A DNA stretch of 64,000 nt from Nocardia wallacei (GTDB lineage: Bacteria; Actinomycetota; Actinomycetes; Mycobacteriales; Mycobacteriaceae). The notes beneath the pieces were generated by a model. The model did no database searches. It worked only from the letters and a program-made list of their open reading frames with translations, and was not told where the DNA came from. Of the stretch, positions 1-12,235 are shown in pieces (positions within the stretch are counted from its first letter, which is position 1; each line of letters starts with the position of its first letter). Both the position numbers and the translations under genes were made by a program. The DNA is taken from contig NZ_AP023396.1 in the NCBI RefSeq assembly GCF_014466955.1, forward strand, positions 1 through 64,000. The letters are read 5' to 3'.

Positions 1-100
1 CGTATGGCCGACGGCCACGCCGACACTCGCGCTGCGGGGGGATCTGCGGGTGGTGTCCGACCGTCTGCTCCTATCTACCTATTCCGGGGAGGAAACGTAC
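1..100 (+). promoter_or_regulatory. dnaA upstream region
   Basis: This is the stretch just before dnaA, cut by the window edge. A purine-rich ribosome binding site (GGGGAGGAA, about 86-94) precedes the GTG start of dnaA at 101. No promoter box could be assigned with confidence. Reading frames here are shadows. Confidence 0.5.
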
Positions 101-1912
101 GTGGACGACGAGCAGAACGCGTTGACCGCCGTCTGGCCGGAGGTGGTCGCCGAGCTCACCACAGGTTCCGCAGACGGTGCCATCCCGCCGGTGACCAACG
201 CCCAGAAGGCATGGTTGGGCCTGGTCAAGCCGCTGACGGTGGCTCAGGGATTCGCTCTGCTCTCGGTCCCTTCCTCGCTCGCCCAGGAGGCTATCGAACG
301 CGATCTGCGCGAACCGATCCTGCGCTCGCTGGCCCGTCGGCTGGGCCCGCAGGTGGAGGGACTCGGCGTCCGAATCGCCGCGCCGGCCAATCCGCCGGGC
401 GACCGTCCCGTCGGTCCGCCCCGCCACGCCCGGCTCACCTCGCGGCCGGAGCGGGTCCGCGAGACACCCCGGGAGCCTGTGGGTTATCCACCGCAACCGG
501 AGTATCCGACGGGGGCCGAGTACCCGGCTCCGCGCTATCTCTCCCCAGGTGACTACGCCGCGCGGCCCGACTATCCCCAGCCTCAGTTCGCCGGCCAGCC
601 GGTGGCCGGAGAATTGCCGGACGAGGCGGCCGTGGAGCGCCATGCCCCGCCGCGGCACGAGCTGGAGCGGCGGGAGATGGAGTTGCCGCCCACACCCGTC
701 GGTGCCCCCCGCGCCGCGGGCCAGGACTCCCTTTTCGCCTCCGACCACGACGATCCTCCGCCCCGCCGACCGGTGCCCGCCGACGAGCGGACCGACGACG
801 AACCGGTCGTCAACGTGCGCAATTCCTGGCCGACCTACTTCAACAAGTCACCCGAGCCGACGTCGACGGCGCCGGCCAACTCCGCCGCGAGCCTGAACGC
901 GAAGTACACCTTCGAGACGTTCGTCATCGGCGCCTCCAACCGCTTCGCGCACGCCGCCGCGGTCGCCATCGCCGAGGCGCCGGCGCGGGCGTACAACCCG
1001 CTGTTCGTCTGGGGCGCCTCCGGATTGGGGAAGACACACCTGCTCCACGCCGCCGGGCACTACGCCCAGCGGCTGTTCCCGGGCATGCGGGTCAAATACG
1101 TTTCCACCGAGGAATTCACCAACGACTTCATCAACAGCCTGCGCGACGACCGCAAGGTGGCGTTCAAGCGCCGATACCGCGAGACCGACATCCTGCTGGT
1201 CGACGACATCCAGTTCATCGAGGGCAAGGAAGGTATCCAGGAGGAGTTCTTCCATACCTTCAACACGCTGCACAACGCGAACAAGCAGATCGTGGTGTCC
1301 TCCGACCGGCCGCCCAAGCAGCTCGCCACCCTGGAGGAGCGGCTGCGCACCCGGTTCGAGTGGGGCCTGATCACCGATGTGCAGCCGCCCGAACTCGAGA
1401 CCCGCATCGCGATTCTGCGCAAGAAGGCGCGGATGGATCGGCTCGACGTGCCGCACGACGTGCTCGAACTCATCGCCAGCCGGGTGGAACGCAATATCCG
1501 CGAACTGGAGGGCGCGCTGATCCGAGTGACGGCGTTCGCCTCGCTCAACGGGCAGCCGCTGGATCTGTCGCTGGCGGAGGTGGTGCTGCGAGACCTGATG
1601 CCCGACACCACCACCATCGAGATCACCGCGTCCACGATCATGGCCGTGACCGCGGAGTACTTCAACACCACACTCGAGGAACTCACCGGTCCCGGTAAGG
1701 CACGGCCGCTGGCACAGGCCCGGCAGATCGCGATGTACCTGTGCCGCGAACTCACCGACCTGTCGCTGCCGAAGATCGGCCAGGCCTTCGGCCGCGACCA
1801 CACCACGGTCATGTACGCGGAGAAGAAGGTCCGCAAGGAGATGACCGAGCGGCGCCGCGTGTACGACCAGGTTCAAGAACTCACAGCCCGGATCAAGCAG
1901 CGGTCCCGCTGA
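101..1912 (+). CDS. dnaA: Chromosomal replication initiator protein DnaA
   Basis: DnaA binds 9-mer boxes in oriC, melts the origin and loads the replicative helicase. The GTG start at 101 is chosen because it follows GGGGAGGAA and gives the usual actinobacterial N-terminus [15 protein letters not shown]; the frame is open further upstream to 50. The product is 603 residues. Domain I lies at about 1-90 and a long Pro/Arg-rich domain II at about 100-260. The AAA+ domain III carries Walker [11 protein letters not shown] near residue 305 and Walker B LLVDDIQF near 365. Domain IV carries the box-recognition signature [14 protein letters not shown] near 564. A strong hairpin terminator and oriC follow directly. 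Family assignment is certain; only the start codon is inferred. Confidence 0.98.
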   Translation: MDDEQNALTAVWPEVVAELTTGSADGAIPPVTNAQKAWLGLVKPLTVAQGFALLSVPSSLAQEAIERDLREPILRSLARRLGPQVEGLGVRIAAPANPPGDRPVGPPRHARLTSRPERVRETPREPVGYPPQPEYPTGAEYPAPRYLSPGDYAARPDYPQPQFAGQPVAGELPDEAAVERHAPPRHELERREMELPPTPVGAPRAAGQDSLFASDHDDPPPRRPVPADERTDDEPVVNVRNSWPTYFNKSPEPTSTAPANSAASLNAKYTFETFVIGASNRFAHAAAVAIAEAPARAYNPLFVWGASGLGKTHLLHAAGHYAQRLFPGMRVKYVSTEEFTNDFINSLRDDRKVAFKRRYRETDILLVDDIQFIEGKEGIQEEFFHTFNTLHNANKQIVVSSDRPPKQLATLEERLRTRFEWGLITDVQPPELETRIAILRKKARMDRLDVPHDVLELIASRVERNIRELEGALIRVTAFASLNGQPLDLSLAEVVLRDLMPDTTTIEITASTIMAVTAEYFNTTLEELTGPGKARPLAQARQIAMYLCRELTDLSLPKIGQAFGRDHTTVMYAEKKVRKEMTERRRVYDQVQELTARIKQRSR

Positions 1913-1925
1913 TTCGATCCCCAAC

Positions 1926-1962
1926 GCCGATCCACCCACTCACCTGGGTGGATCGGCTTTTT
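1926..1962 (+). terminator. Rho-independent terminator of dnaA
   Basis: A perfect 13-bp stem, GCCGATCCACCCA at 1926-1938 pairing with TGGGTGGATCGGC at 1945-1957, has a 6-nt loop and is followed by five T residues. It lies 14 nt after the dnaA stop codon and would keep dnaA transcription out of oriC. Confidence 0.9.
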
Positions 1963-1964
1963 CG

Positions 1965-2450
1965 TGCTGTGGATTCCTCGAGGAATCCTTGGGGAGTCCT
2001 CGAGGAATCCCCCGGTTCTCCACCGGTTTGCACACAGTTCGTCGGCAGGGGTGTTGACAGCGCCGCTCACACCCATCGGTGCACAGTTCGCACAGGTGAA
2101 TTCGTCCACGGGCCCGGACCTGCGTCGATGCCGAGTTGTGCTTGTGGATTCCTCGAGGAGTCCCTGTCAGCTCCTCGAGGAATCCTCGAGTTGTCCACTA
2201 CTTTGCGCACACGTGTGCACAAACCGGGCATAGGCATGGAACAACTCGAGGACGGCTCGAGGACGGACGTGGGACAGATTCGTAACCTCCACAGCGCTGC
2301 CCCGTTCATCCTCGAGTCACCTGCCGGACATCCCCATGGCGGCACACGCTGCGAGCAGCGGATTCGCCCGGAGTCCACAGAATCCACAGCGCCTACTACT
2401 GCTTCGGTTCTTCTCCTTCAATAAGTTCTTTCAAAACAGGGTGTGTGGAA
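1965..2450. other. oriC: Chromosomal replication origin oriC
   Basis: The gene-free dnaA-dnaN interval is the expected origin. It holds many DnaA-box-like 9-mers: TGTGGATTC (reverse GAATCCACA) at 1968-1976 and 2143-2151, TTGCACACA at 2028-2036, TTGTCCACT at 2191-2199, an inverted pair TTGCGCACA (2203-2211) and TGTGCACAA (2214-2222), then GAGTCCACA and GAATCCACA head-to-tail at 2371-2388. An A/T-rich pyrimidine stretch at about 2393-2445 is the likely unwinding element. Eight CTCGAG hexamers are interspersed (see repeats). No coding sequence is supported between 1913 and 2715. Confidence 0.9.
1971..2316. repeat. CTCGAG palindrome cluster in oriC
   Basis: CTCGAG occurs at 1977, 1999, 2152, 2174, 2185, 2245, 2256 and 2311. 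The first sits in a perfect 18-bp palindrome, GGATTCCTCGAGGAATCC (1971-1988). One-mismatch copies follow at 1993-2010 (GGAGTCCTCGAGGAATCC) and 2146-2163 (GGATTCCTCGAGGAGTCC), and a half-degenerate copy at 2168-2185. Within clusters the spacings are 22, 22, 11 and 11 bp, one or two helical turns, so copies face the same side of the DNA. The function is unknown. Confidence 0.85.
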
Positions 2451-2715
2451 ACTCGGTTCGGGACGCAGCGGTGCGGAAGCGGGTTCGACAGCTCTCGAAC
2501 GAATGGCAGGGAGAAGATCGGCGCCCGGATCCGAGGCGACTCACCCGGGGGAGGGGTGCCGTAGTCAATCGCTGCCCTCGCGGGTACGGTTTGTTGTCGG
2601 TCGCCTGTGCCAGACTTCGAAGTCGGGGTGGCCGTTTCCAGAACACCCCTGCATGAGCCGGCGCTGAGCCGAACGGATCACGACCGATCGAGACTGGGAG
2701 AGGACATACCGGGCG

Positions 2716-3885
2716 ATGGAGCTTGCAAGCATGAAGTTTCGGGTCGCTCGCGAGGATTTCGCGGAATCCGTCGCCTGGGTGGCCCGTAGCCTGCCGTCGC
2801 GCCCACCGGTTCCGGTGCTGGGCGGCGTCCTGCTCGTCGCGGGCGAGGACGGGCTGACGGTCTCGGGGTTCGACTACGAGGTCTCCGCGCAGATGCGAGT
2901 GGCCGCCGAGGTGGCGGGTCCGGGCCAGGTGCTGGTCTCCGGCCGCCTGCTGGCCGACATCACCAAGGCGCTGTCCAACAAGCCGGTGGACGTCTCGGTG
3001 GACGGCACCCGCGTGCTGATCGCCTGCGGCAGTGCCAAATTCTCGCTGCCGACCATGCCGGTCGAGGATTATCCACAGCTGCCCGAGCTGCCGCCGCAGA
3101 CCGGTGAGCTGGGTGTCGACGTCTTCTCCGAGGCGGTCGGCCAGGTCGCCGTCGCCGCCGGCCGCGACGACACCCTGCCCATGCTCACCGGCATCCGAGT
3201 CGAGATCGAGGGCTCGAAGGTCGTCCTGGCGGCCACCGACCGCTTCCGCCTCGCGGTGCGGCACCTGGAATGGCGGCCGGGCCGCGACGACGTGGAGACG
3301 GCCGTCCTGGTGCCCGCGCGCACCCTCTCGGAGTCCGCGAAGACGCTGGGCCCCTCCGACTCCCCGGTGCAGCTGGCCTTCGGTACGGGCACCGACGGGC
3401 TGCTCGGCATCGTCAACGGCGGCCGCCGCACCACCACCCGCCTGCTCGACGCGGAATTCCCCAAGTTCCGCCAGTTACTCCCCAAGGAGCACACCTCCAT
3501 CGCGACCTTGCAGGTGAGTGCGCTGATCGAGGCCATCAAGCGCGTCGCCCTGGTCGCCGAGCGCGGCGCCCAGGTCCGGCTGGAGTTCTCCGAGCAGGGC
3601 CTGCTGCTGTCGGCCGGCGGCGACGACGCGGGCCGTGCCGAGGAGTGGCTGGAGGCCGAGTTCCGCGGCGAGCCGCTGACCATCGCCTTCAACCCGGGCT
3701 ACCTCAACGACGGTCTGTCTGCCCTGCATTCGGACCGGGTGACCTTCGGATTCACCACCCCCAGCCGTCCCGCGGTGCTGTGCCCGACCGGCGAGGAGGA
3801 GCCGGAGGTGCTCGATTCGGGGGCGTACGCCGCACTCGCCGGAAACTACATCTACCTGCTGATGCCGGTTCGCCTGCCGGGCTGA
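2716..3885 (+). CDS. dnaN: DNA polymerase III beta sliding clamp
   Basis: The ring-shaped processivity clamp tethers DNA polymerase III to DNA. The product is 389 residues with the three-domain clamp architecture. Diagnostic segments include [33 protein letters not shown] and the C-terminal hydrophobic end [10 protein letters not shown]. The start is ATG 2716 ([14 protein letters not shown]); an internal ATG at 2731 is possible. It lies immediately downstream of oriC, as in most actinobacteria, and is followed by recF with no 6-phosphogluconate dehydrogenase gene between them (mycobacteria often have one). Identification is certain. Confidence 0.98.
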   Translation: MELASMKFRVAREDFAESVAWVARSLPSRPPVPVLGGVLLVAGEDGLTVSGFDYEVSAQMRVAAEVAGPGQVLVSGRLLADITKALSNKPVDVSVDGTRVLIACGSAKFSLPTMPVEDYPQLPELPPQTGELGVDVFSEAVGQVAVAAGRDDTLPMLTGIRVEIEGSKVVLAATDRFRLAVRHLEWRPGRDDVETAVLVPARTLSESAKTLGPSDSPVQLAFGTGTDGLLGIVNGGRRTTTRLLDAEFPKFRQLLPKEHTSIATLQVSALIEAIKRVALVAERGAQVRLEFSEQGLLLSAGGDDAGRAEEWLEAEFRGEPLTIAFNPGYLNDGLSALHSDRVTFGFTTPSRPAVLCPTGEEEPEVLDSGAYAALAGNYIYLLMPVRLPG

Positions 3886-4021
3886 GTCCCGGCGCCCGCG
3901 GTCGCGGCGGGGACTTTGTGAACAATGTTGATAACTCTGTGAAAAACTCTGGGCGCGACCACAACTCGGCCCCCGCGCCGGGTTCTCCACAGGGACTACC
4001 GCGGGGACGGTGAACTGAGCG

Positions 4022-5245
4022 ATGCACGTCCGGGCCTTGAGCCTGCGGGACTTTCGCTCCTGGGAGCAGGCCGAACTCGAACTGCCCGCCGGCCGAACGG
4101 TTTTCCTGGGCGCCAATGGCAACGGCAAGACGAACCTGGTCGAAGCCCTGGGTTATCTGGCGACCTTGGGCTCGCACCGGGTATCCACAGACGCGCCCCT
4201 GATCCGCCTGGGAGCACAGCGATCTCGGATCGGCGCCACCGTGGTGAACTCCGGCCGCGAGCTGCGCATCGATATCGAACTCAATCAGGGCGCGGCCAAT
4301 CGCGCGCAGATCAACCGCTCGCCGGTGCGGCGCACGCGGGAGATCCTGGGGATTCTCCAGACGGTGCTGTTTGCCCCGGAAGATCTGGCGCTGGTGCGTG
4401 GCGACCCGTCGGAGCGGCGGCGCTTCCTCGACGAGCTGTGCACCGCGCGGCTGCCGCGCCTGGCGGGTGTGCGCTCGGACTACGACCGGGTGCTCCGGCA
4501 GCGTTCGGCGCTGTTGAAAACCGCGGGCCGCCAAGTCCGCTCGCGGTCGGGCTCGCCCGCCGAGCTGAGCACGCTGGACGTGTGGGACGGCCATCTCGCC
4601 GCCCACGGCGCCGAACTGCTGGCGCAGCGGCTGCGGTTGGTGCACGAAATACACCCGTATCTGGCGCGGGCGTACGGCTCGATCGCCCCGGAATCGCGCC
4701 CCGCCGCCATCCGCTACCGGAGTTCGCACCTGCCGCCGGAACTACTGGCCCCCGACCGAATTCCACAACCCGACGACACCGAGGTGCTGGAGTCGATCCT
4801 GCTGCGCGAGCTGGCGGCCGCGCGCGGCAAGGAACTGGAGCGCGGCGTCTGCCTCGTCGGCCCACACCGCGACGACCTTGAACTGATGCTCGGCTCGGCC
4901 CCGGCCAAGGGGTTCGCCAGCCATGGGGAATCGTGGTCCTTCGCCCTGGCCTTGCGGCTGGCGGCCTTCGAGCTGCTGCGCAGCGTCGGCACCGACCCGG
5001 TCCTGCTGCTCGACGACGTATTCGCCGAACTCGACCGCCGCCGCCGCGCCGCCTTGGCCGCCGTCGCCGCCACGGCCGAACAGGTACTCATCACCGCGGC
5101 CGTGCCCGAGGATGTCCCGCCCGAACTCGATGCCACACCCGTCCGGGTCGACACCACGGGCGAGGCGGACCAGCGCACTTCCCGGGTCGATGGGCCCCCT
5201 GCCGCGGCTGCTCCGATGCCCGCCGACACCGCCGCCGAGGGGTGA
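4022..5245 (+). CDS. recF: DNA replication and repair protein RecF
   Basis: RecF is an SMC-like ATPase that with RecO and RecR loads RecA at single-strand gaps. The product is 407 residues. The N-terminus [20 protein letters not shown] is typical. Walker [10 protein letters not shown] falls at about residues 31-39, and the C-terminal [15 protein letters not shown]alker B/D-loop segment at about 328-342. A tail of about 35 residues after that domain is Pro/Ala-rich and probably disordered. It starts 136 bp after dnaN. The spacer contains an A/T-rich patch (about 3916-3952). Confidence 0.97.
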   Translation: MHVRALSLRDFRSWEQAELELPAGRTVFLGANGNGKTNLVEALGYLATLGSHRVSTDAPLIRLGAQRSRIGATVVNSGRELRIDIELNQGAANRAQINRSPVRRTREILGILQTVLFAPEDLALVRGDPSERRRFLDELCTARLPRLAGVRSDYDRVLRQRSALLKTAGRQVRSRSGSPAELSTLDVWDGHLAAHGAELLAQRLRLVHEIHPYLARAYGSIAPESRPAAIRYRSSHLPPELLAPDRIPQPDDTEVLESILLRELAAARGKELERGVCLVGPHRDDLELMLGSAPAKGFASHGESWSFALALRLAAFELLRSVGTDPVLLLDDVFAELDRRRRAALAAVAATAEQVLITAAVPEDVPPELDATPVRVDTTGEADQRTSRVDGPPAAAAPMPADTAAEG

Positions 5246-5532
5246 CCGTCGTCGCGAGGGTCGGCCGACCGCGCGGCCCGGTCGGCAGTCTCCGCACGGC
5301 AGCGCGTGCGCTCGGCCCGGCCGCCGCGGCGGAGTCGCGCGACAGAGCGCGTGCTCGCCGTGGCCGCGCACAGCCGCACGGACGCGGGTGCTGGGCCGGA
5401 ACCGGATGTCCTCCGTGATTAGCACAAATGTGTCACGTGACACCCGTCCCGGCGCGCCGGAAGTCCGGCCGCTACCGATTAGCCTGTCCGGCAATGTCCG
5501 GCCGGTGTGGGCCGAGGACGGGAGGAGTGGCT
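5246..5532. other. recF to DUF721 gap with a CACGTG palindrome
   Basis: No gene is supported here. A perfect 14-bp palindrome, GTGTCACGTGACAC, lies at 5430-5443. It matches the parS core GTTTCACGTGAAAC at 12 of 14 positions with symmetrical changes, so it could be a diverged ParB site or a regulator operator. Confidence 0.45.
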
Positions 5533-6096
5533 GTGGACGAATCCGAGCGCGGTGACGCCTCGTCGCCCGACGCCGGGACCGAGCCGCGCGGCATCGACCT
5601 GGCCCGCCGCGCACTCGAGGAGGCTCGCGCCGCCGCCCGTGCGAGCGGGAAAGCCGTCGGCCAGGGCCGGGCCTCGCCGCGCAAGGGCGGTGTCCGGGCG
5701 CTGCGGCGACGGTCGGGATGGTCCGGCGCGCGGCCCGACGAGCGCGACCCCCAGCCGCTGTCCGCGCTGGCGGGTGCGCTGGCCAAGAGCCGCGGCTGGT
5801 CGAGCAAGGTGGCCGAGGGCATGGTGTTCGGCCGCTGGGCCGACGTCGTCGGTGAGGATGTCGCCGCGCACGCCGCCCCGGTGTCGCTGACCGACGGCGT
5901 GCTGAGCATCCAGGCGGAGTCCACCGCGTGGGCGACCCAGCTTCGCATGCTGCAATCCCAGATCCTGGCGAAGATCAACGCCGCGGTGGGGCAGGGCGTG
6001 GTGACGACTCTGAAGATCAGCGGCCCGGCTGCTCCGAGCTGGCGCAAGGGCGAGCGGCACATCAAGGGCCGCGGTCCGCGCGACACCTACGGCTAG
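5533..6096 (+). CDS. DUF721 (DciA-like) protein, Rv0004 homologue
   Basis: A 187-residue protein of the DUF721/DciA family. DciA proteins act as helicase loader or operator partners of DnaB in bacteria lacking DnaC; a replication role here is inferred from family and position. The conserved core runs from [13 protein letters not shown] through [15 protein letters not shown] to [13 protein letters not shown], and the end [21 protein letters not shown] is almost identical to the mycobacterial Rv0004 C-terminus. The start GTG 5533 is preferred because GGAGG at 5521-5525 sits 7 nt upstream; GTG 5527 is too close to it. It lies between recF and gyrB as in relatives. Confidence 0.9.
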   Translation: MDESERGDASSPDAGTEPRGIDLARRALEEARAAARASGKAVGQGRASPRKGGVRALRRRSGWSGARPDERDPQPLSALAGALAKSRGWSSKVAEGMVFGRWADVVGEDVAAHAAPVSLTDGVLSIQAESTAWATQLRMLQSQILAKINAAVGQGVVTTLKISGPAAPSWRKGERHIKGRGPRDTYG

Positions 6097-6102
6097 GCGT
6101 GC

Positions 6103-6118
6103 TGTTTCACGTGGAACC
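6103..6118. promoter_or_regulatory. parS: Candidate parS (ParB binding) site
   Basis: TGTTTCACGTGGAACC on the plus strand reads GGTTCCACGTGAAACA on the minus strand. That matches the bacterial parS consensus TGTTNCACGTGAAACA at all but the first base. It sits about 4 kb from oriC, in the non-coding DUF721-gyrB gap, where origin-proximal parS sites are expected. Confidence 0.75.
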
Positions 6119-8509
<2,391 letters not shown>

Positions 8510-8515
8510 GCCCGC

Positions 8516-8541
8516 CGCCGTCCCGGTCCGCCGGGACGGCG
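8516..8541 (+). other. Hairpin in the gyrB-gyrA spacer
   Basis: CGCCGTCCCGG (8516-8526) pairs perfectly with CCGGGACGGCG (8531-8541) around a TCCG loop. No T run follows, so it is more likely an attenuating or mRNA-stabilising structure than a simple terminator. Confidence 0.6.
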
Positions 8542-8582
8542 AATGACGTGCGCCCGCAAAGACTTCCAACGGAGACGATTCC

Positions 8583-11093
8583 ATGACCGAGACCACACTG
8601 CCGCCGGAGGGTGGCGACCGCATCGAACCGGTCGACATCCAGCAGGAGATGCAGAACAGCTACATCGATTACGCGATGAGCGTGATCGTGGGCCGCGCGC
8701 TGCCCGAGGTGCGCGACGGCCTCAAGCCGGTGCACCGCCGCATTCTCTACGCGATGCACGACAACGGCTATCGCCCCGACCGCGGCTACGTGAAGTCGGC
8801 GCGCCCGGTCGCCGAAACGATGGGTAACTACCACCCGCACGGTGACTCGGCGATCTACGACACCCTGGTCCGCATGGCGCAGCCGTGGTCGATGCGCTAC
8901 CCGCTCATCGATCCCCAGGGCAACTTCGGCTCGCGCGGCAACGACGGTCCCGCCGCCATGCGCTACACCGAGTGCCGGCTCACCCCGCTGGCCATGGAGA
9001 TGCTGCGGGAGATCGACGAGGAGACCGTCGACTTCACGCCGAACTACGACGGCCGCTCGATGGAGCCGGTGGTTCTCCCCAGCCGTGTCCCCAACCTGTT
9101 GATCAATGGTTCAGGTGGCATCGCGGTCGGTATGGCCACCAACATCCCGCCGCACAATCTGCGCGAGGTGGCCGAGGCGATCTACTGGGCACTGGACAAT
9201 CACGAGGCCGACGAGGAGACCACGCTCGCGGCGTGCATGGAGTGCGTCAAGGGCCCGGACTTCCCGACCAGCGGCCTGATCGTCGGCAGCCAGGGCATCC
9301 AGGACGCCTACAAGACCGGGCGCGGTTCGATCCGCATGCGCGGCGTGGTGGAGATCGAGGAGGACAACCGCGGTCGCACCACCATCGTCATCACCGAGCT
9401 GCCCTACCAGGTCAACACCGACAACTTCGTGAACTCGATCGCGGAGCAGGTGAAGGACGGCAAGATCGCGGGCATCTCCGATGTCCACGACGAGTCCTCC
9501 GACCGCGCGGGCCTGCGCATCGTGGTCACGGTCAAGCGCGACGCCGTCGCCAAGGTCGTGCTGAACAACCTGTACAAGCACACCCAGCTGCAGACCAGCT
9601 TCGGCGCCAACATGCTGTCCATCGTCGACGGTGTGCCGCGCACGCTGCGGCTGGATCAGATGATCCGGTTCTACGTCGCGCATCAGCTGGACGTCATCAT
9701 CCGACGCACCCGCTACCGGCTGCGCAAGGCCGAGGAGCGCGCCCACATCCTGCGCGGCCTGGTCAAGGCGCTGGACGCGCTCGACGAGGTCATCGCGCTG
9801 ATCCGGCGCTCGGCCGACACCGAGACCGCGCGCACGGGCCTGATGCGGCTGCTCGACATCGACGAGATCCAGGCCACCGCGATCCTGGACATGCAGCTGC
9901 GCCGGCTGTCGGCCCTGGAACGCCAGAAGATCATCGATGAGCTGACCAAGATCGAGGCCGAGATCGCCGACCTCAAGGACATTCTCGACAAGCCCGAGCG
10001 GCAGCGCGCGATCGTCCGCGACGAGCTGAAGGAGATCGTCGACAAGCACGGCGACGACCGCCGCACCCGGATCATCGCGGCCGACGGCGACGTGGCCGAC
10101 GAGGACCTGATCGCCCGCGAGGACGTGGTCGTCACCATCACCGAGACCGGCTACGCCAAGCGCACCAAGACCGACCTGTACCGCAGCCAGAAGCGCGGCG
10201 GCAAGGGCGTGATGGGCGCCGGTCTCAAGCAGGACGACCTGGTCAAGCACTTCTTCGTCACCTCGACCCACGATTGGCTGCTGTTCTTCACCAACCTCGG
10301 CCGGGTGTACCGGGTCAAGGCCTACGAGCTGCCCGAGGCCAGCCGCATCGCGCGCGGCCAGCACGTGGCCAACCTGCTGGCCTTCCAGCCGGAGGAGAAG
10401 ATCGCCCAGGTCATCCAGATCAAGACCTACGAGGACGCGCCCTACCTGGTGCTCGCCACCAAGAACGGTCTGGTCAAGAAGTCGAAGCTGACCGATTTCG
10501 ACTCCAACCGCAGTGGCGGCATCGTCGCGGTCAATCTGCGTGACCGGGACGAATTGGTCGGCGCCGCACTGTGTTCGGCCGACGACGATCTGCTGCTGGT
10601 GTCGGCGCACGGCCAGTCGATCCGGTTCGCCGCCAACGACGAGGTGCTGCGTCCGATGGGCCGCGCCACCTCCGGCGTGCAGGGCATGCGTTTCAACACC
10701 GACGACTGGCTGCTGTCGCTGAACGTGGTCCGCGACGACACCTACCTGCTGGTGGCGACGTCGGGCGGGTACGCCAAGCGCACCGCGATCGAGGAGTACA
10801 CGGCACAGGGCCGCGGTGGTAAAGGCGTATTGACCATCCAGTACGACCCGAAACGTGGCACCCTGGTGGGCGCGCTCATCGTCGACGACGATGACGAGAT
10901 CTACGCCATCACGTCCGGTGGCGGTGTCATCCGGACGGCGGCCAACCAGGTGCGCCGGGCGGGCCGACAGACCAAGGGCGTGCGATTGATGAACCTCGGC
11001 GAGGGCGATACGTTGCTTGCCATAGCCCGAAACGCCGATGAGCCCGATCAGGTTTCCAGTGAAGAGGAGGCCGACGGTCTTGACAAGCAGTAG
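8583..11093 (+). CDS. gyrA: DNA gyrase subunit A
   Basis: This is the breakage-reunion subunit of gyrase. The product is 836 residues starting at ATG 8583 after an ACGGAGACG site. The catalytic tyrosine is Tyr128 in AAMRYTE. The quinolone-resistance region reads [17 protein letters not shown] (residues 84-100), with Ser at 89, Ala at 90 and Asp at 93. Mycobacterium tuberculosis has Ala at the position of Ser89, so this enzyme keeps the susceptible E. coli-like serine. The GyrA box [10 protein letters not shown] begins the C-terminal DNA-wrapping domain, followed by repeated beta-pinwheel blades. No intein is present. Confidence 0.98.
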   Translation: MTETTLPPEGGDRIEPVDIQQEMQNSYIDYAMSVIVGRALPEVRDGLKPVHRRILYAMHDNGYRPDRGYVKSARPVAETMGNYHPHGDSAIYDTLVRMAQPWSMRYPLIDPQGNFGSRGNDGPAAMRYTECRLTPLAMEMLREIDEETVDFTPNYDGRSMEPVVLPSRVPNLLINGSGGIAVGMATNIPPHNLREVAEAIYWALDNHEADEETTLAACMECVKGPDFPTSGLIVGSQGIQDAYKTGRGSIRMRGVVEIEEDNRGRTTIVITELPYQVNTDNFVNSIAEQVKDGKIAGISDVHDESSDRAGLRIVVTVKRDAVAKVVLNNLYKHTQLQTSFGANMLSIVDGVPRTLRLDQMIRFYVAHQLDVIIRRTRYRLRKAEERAHILRGLVKALDALDEVIALIRRSADTETARTGLMRLLDIDEIQATAILDMQLRRLSALERQKIIDELTKIEAEIADLKDILDKPERQRAIVRDELKEIVDKHGDDRRTRIIAADGDVADEDLIAREDVVVTITETGYAKRTKTDLYRSQKRGGKGVMGAGLKQDDLVKHFFVTSTHDWLLFFTNLGRVYRVKAYELPEASRIARGQHVANLLAFQPEEKIAQVIQIKTYEDAPYLVLATKNGLVKKSKLTDFDSNRSGGIVAVNLRDRDELVGAALCSADDDLLLVSAHGQSIRFAANDEVLRPMGRATSGVQGMRFNTDDWLLSLNVVRDDTYLLVATSGGYAKRTAIEEYTAQGRGGKGVLTIQYDPKRGTLVGALIVDDDDEIYAITSGGGVIRTAANQVRRAGRQTKGVRLMNLGEGDTLLAIARNADEPDQVSSEEEADGLDKQ

Positions 11094-11151
11094 GTTCGGT
11101 TAGCAGTTAGTTTTTTACAGGCAGCGGCACGAAGGATCTAAGGAATCCCAA

Positions 11152-12093
11152 TTGACCACTCCGAATCAGCCGAACGACGAGCGGCACCACGCCAACGGTG
11201 TGACCGAGCGAATCGCGTCGTCCCCGATTCCGCCGCGGCCGATTCCGCGGCCGGGGTCGGCGGGAGACAACGGTTCGGGTGGCGCGCCCGAACGGTCCGA
11301 CCAGCAGGGCGAGGCGGGTAAGTCGCAGGCGTCCGCCGAGGGCGGTGATACCTCGCGGTTCGAGGATGGCTGGTCGCAGCTGCCGCAGCGGGAACCGCAG
11401 TCGAATCTGCACCGCCCGGGTCAGCCGCCGGTGGCGGGACGGCCGCCGACGGCCCCGGTCGGGCTCGGCGGCGGGCTCACCAACGCCCGCACCACGGCCG
11501 ACCTCGCGGCCAAGGCGGCCCGCAAGGAGGCCGCCATGGTGAAGTCGGTCGGCATCGACGGGCCCACGCGCAGCATTTCCCGGCCGGAGCTGGTCAAGGA
11601 CATGCCGGATCTGTCGGAGTTGCGCCATCCGCTGCCGCCGAACCAGGCCGCACCGGTCGGTGCCGCGCATCCGCAGCCGGTCGCCGTGTCGCCGACGGTG
11701 CCCGCCGCGGTGGCCGCGGCCGCGGGTGGTGAGCCGCTGCGCGCGACCGTGCAGATCCGCCACATCGACCCGTGGTCGACGCTGAAGATCTCGCTGGTGA
11801 TCAGCGTGTCGATGTTCTTCGTGTGGATGCTGGCGGTCGGCTTCCTGTACATCGTGCTGTCCGGCATGGGTGTGTGGGACCGTCTGAACAGCAGCTTCAC
11901 CGACATCATGTCGAACGGCAGCTCGTCGTCCTCGTCGCTGATCGACGCCGGCACGGTGTTCGGCTATGCCGCGGTGATCGGCCTGATCAACGTCGTACTG
12001 CTCACCGCGCTCTCCACGGTCGGCGTGTTCATCTACAACCAGTGCACGGACCTGGTCGGCGGCGTCCAGGTCACCCTCGCCGACCCGGACTAG
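11152..12093 (+). CDS. DUF3566 membrane protein (Rv0007 homologue)
   Basis: A 313-residue protein with a long disordered Pro/Gly/Ala-rich N-terminal half (about 1-200) and a C-terminal DUF3566 domain with two predicted membrane helices (about 215-243 and 262-292). Its function is not established; in this group it always follows gyrA and precedes the Ile/Ala tRNAs. The start is TTG 11152, preceded by AAGGAA; no ATG or GTG fits better. The stop codon TAG at 12091-12093 is shared with the IS junction: T and A are target DNA, and the G is the first base of the inserted element. Confidence 0.85.
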   Translation: MTTPNQPNDERHHANGVTERIASSPIPPRPIPRPGSAGDNGSGGAPERSDQQGEAGKSQASAEGGDTSRFEDGWSQLPQREPQSNLHRPGQPPVAGRPPTAPVGLGGGLTNARTTADLAAKAARKEAAMVKSVGIDGPTRSISRPELVKDMPDLSELRHPLPPNQAAPVGAAHPQPVAVSPTVPAAVAAAAGGEPLRATVQIRHIDPWSTLKISLVISVSMFFVWMLAVGFLYIVLSGMGVWDRLNSSFTDIMSNGSSSSSSLIDAGTVFGYAAVIGLINVVLLTALSTVGVFIYNQCTDLVGGVQVTLADPD

Positions 12094-12108
12094 GGCTTGT
12101 ATCGAAGT
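12093..12108. repeat. IS left terminal inverted repeat
   Basis: GGGCTTGTATCGAAGT, an exact reverse complement of the right end at 13165-13180. Confidence 0.93.
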
Positions 12109-12113
12109 AGGTG

Positions 12114-12144
12114 CTGGCTGGCACCGCTGCGCGGTGCCAGCCAG
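12114..12144 (+). other. Hairpin inside the IS left end
   Basis: CTGGCTGGCACCGC (12114-12127) pairs perfectly over 14 bp with GCGGTGCCAGCCAG (12131-12144) around a TGC loop. Placed between the IS end and the transposase, it may damp transcription entering from the gyrA side. Confidence 0.7.
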
Positions 12145-12180
12145 TGGCGGAAGGCGTTGCCTGCGTTGGCATATAGGTGA

Positions 12181-12233
12181 GGTCTCCGGTATTCGGGTTA
12201 GCGACCAAACAAACCTGAATAGTGCCGGAGACC
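12181..12233 (+). promoter_or_regulatory. Imperfect stem over the transposase start region
   Basis: GGTCTCCGG (12181-12189) pairs with CCGGAGACC (12225-12233), and ATTCGGGTT (12191-12199) with AACCTGAAT (12212-12220, one mismatch). The structure ends three bases before the GTG start at 12236. In read-through mRNA it could hide the ribosome binding site, a control known from other insertion sequences. This role is inferred. Confidence 0.5.
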
Positions 12234-12235
12234 TC

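Noticed and set aside
848..1939. Long open frame antisense to dnaA
   Set aside because: It overlaps the conserved AAA+ region of dnaA completely and has the composition of a shadow frame.
3916..3952. DnaA boxes between dnaN and recF
   Set aside because: The A/T-rich patch contains TTGATAACT and CTGTGAAAA, which differ from the box consensus at too many positions.
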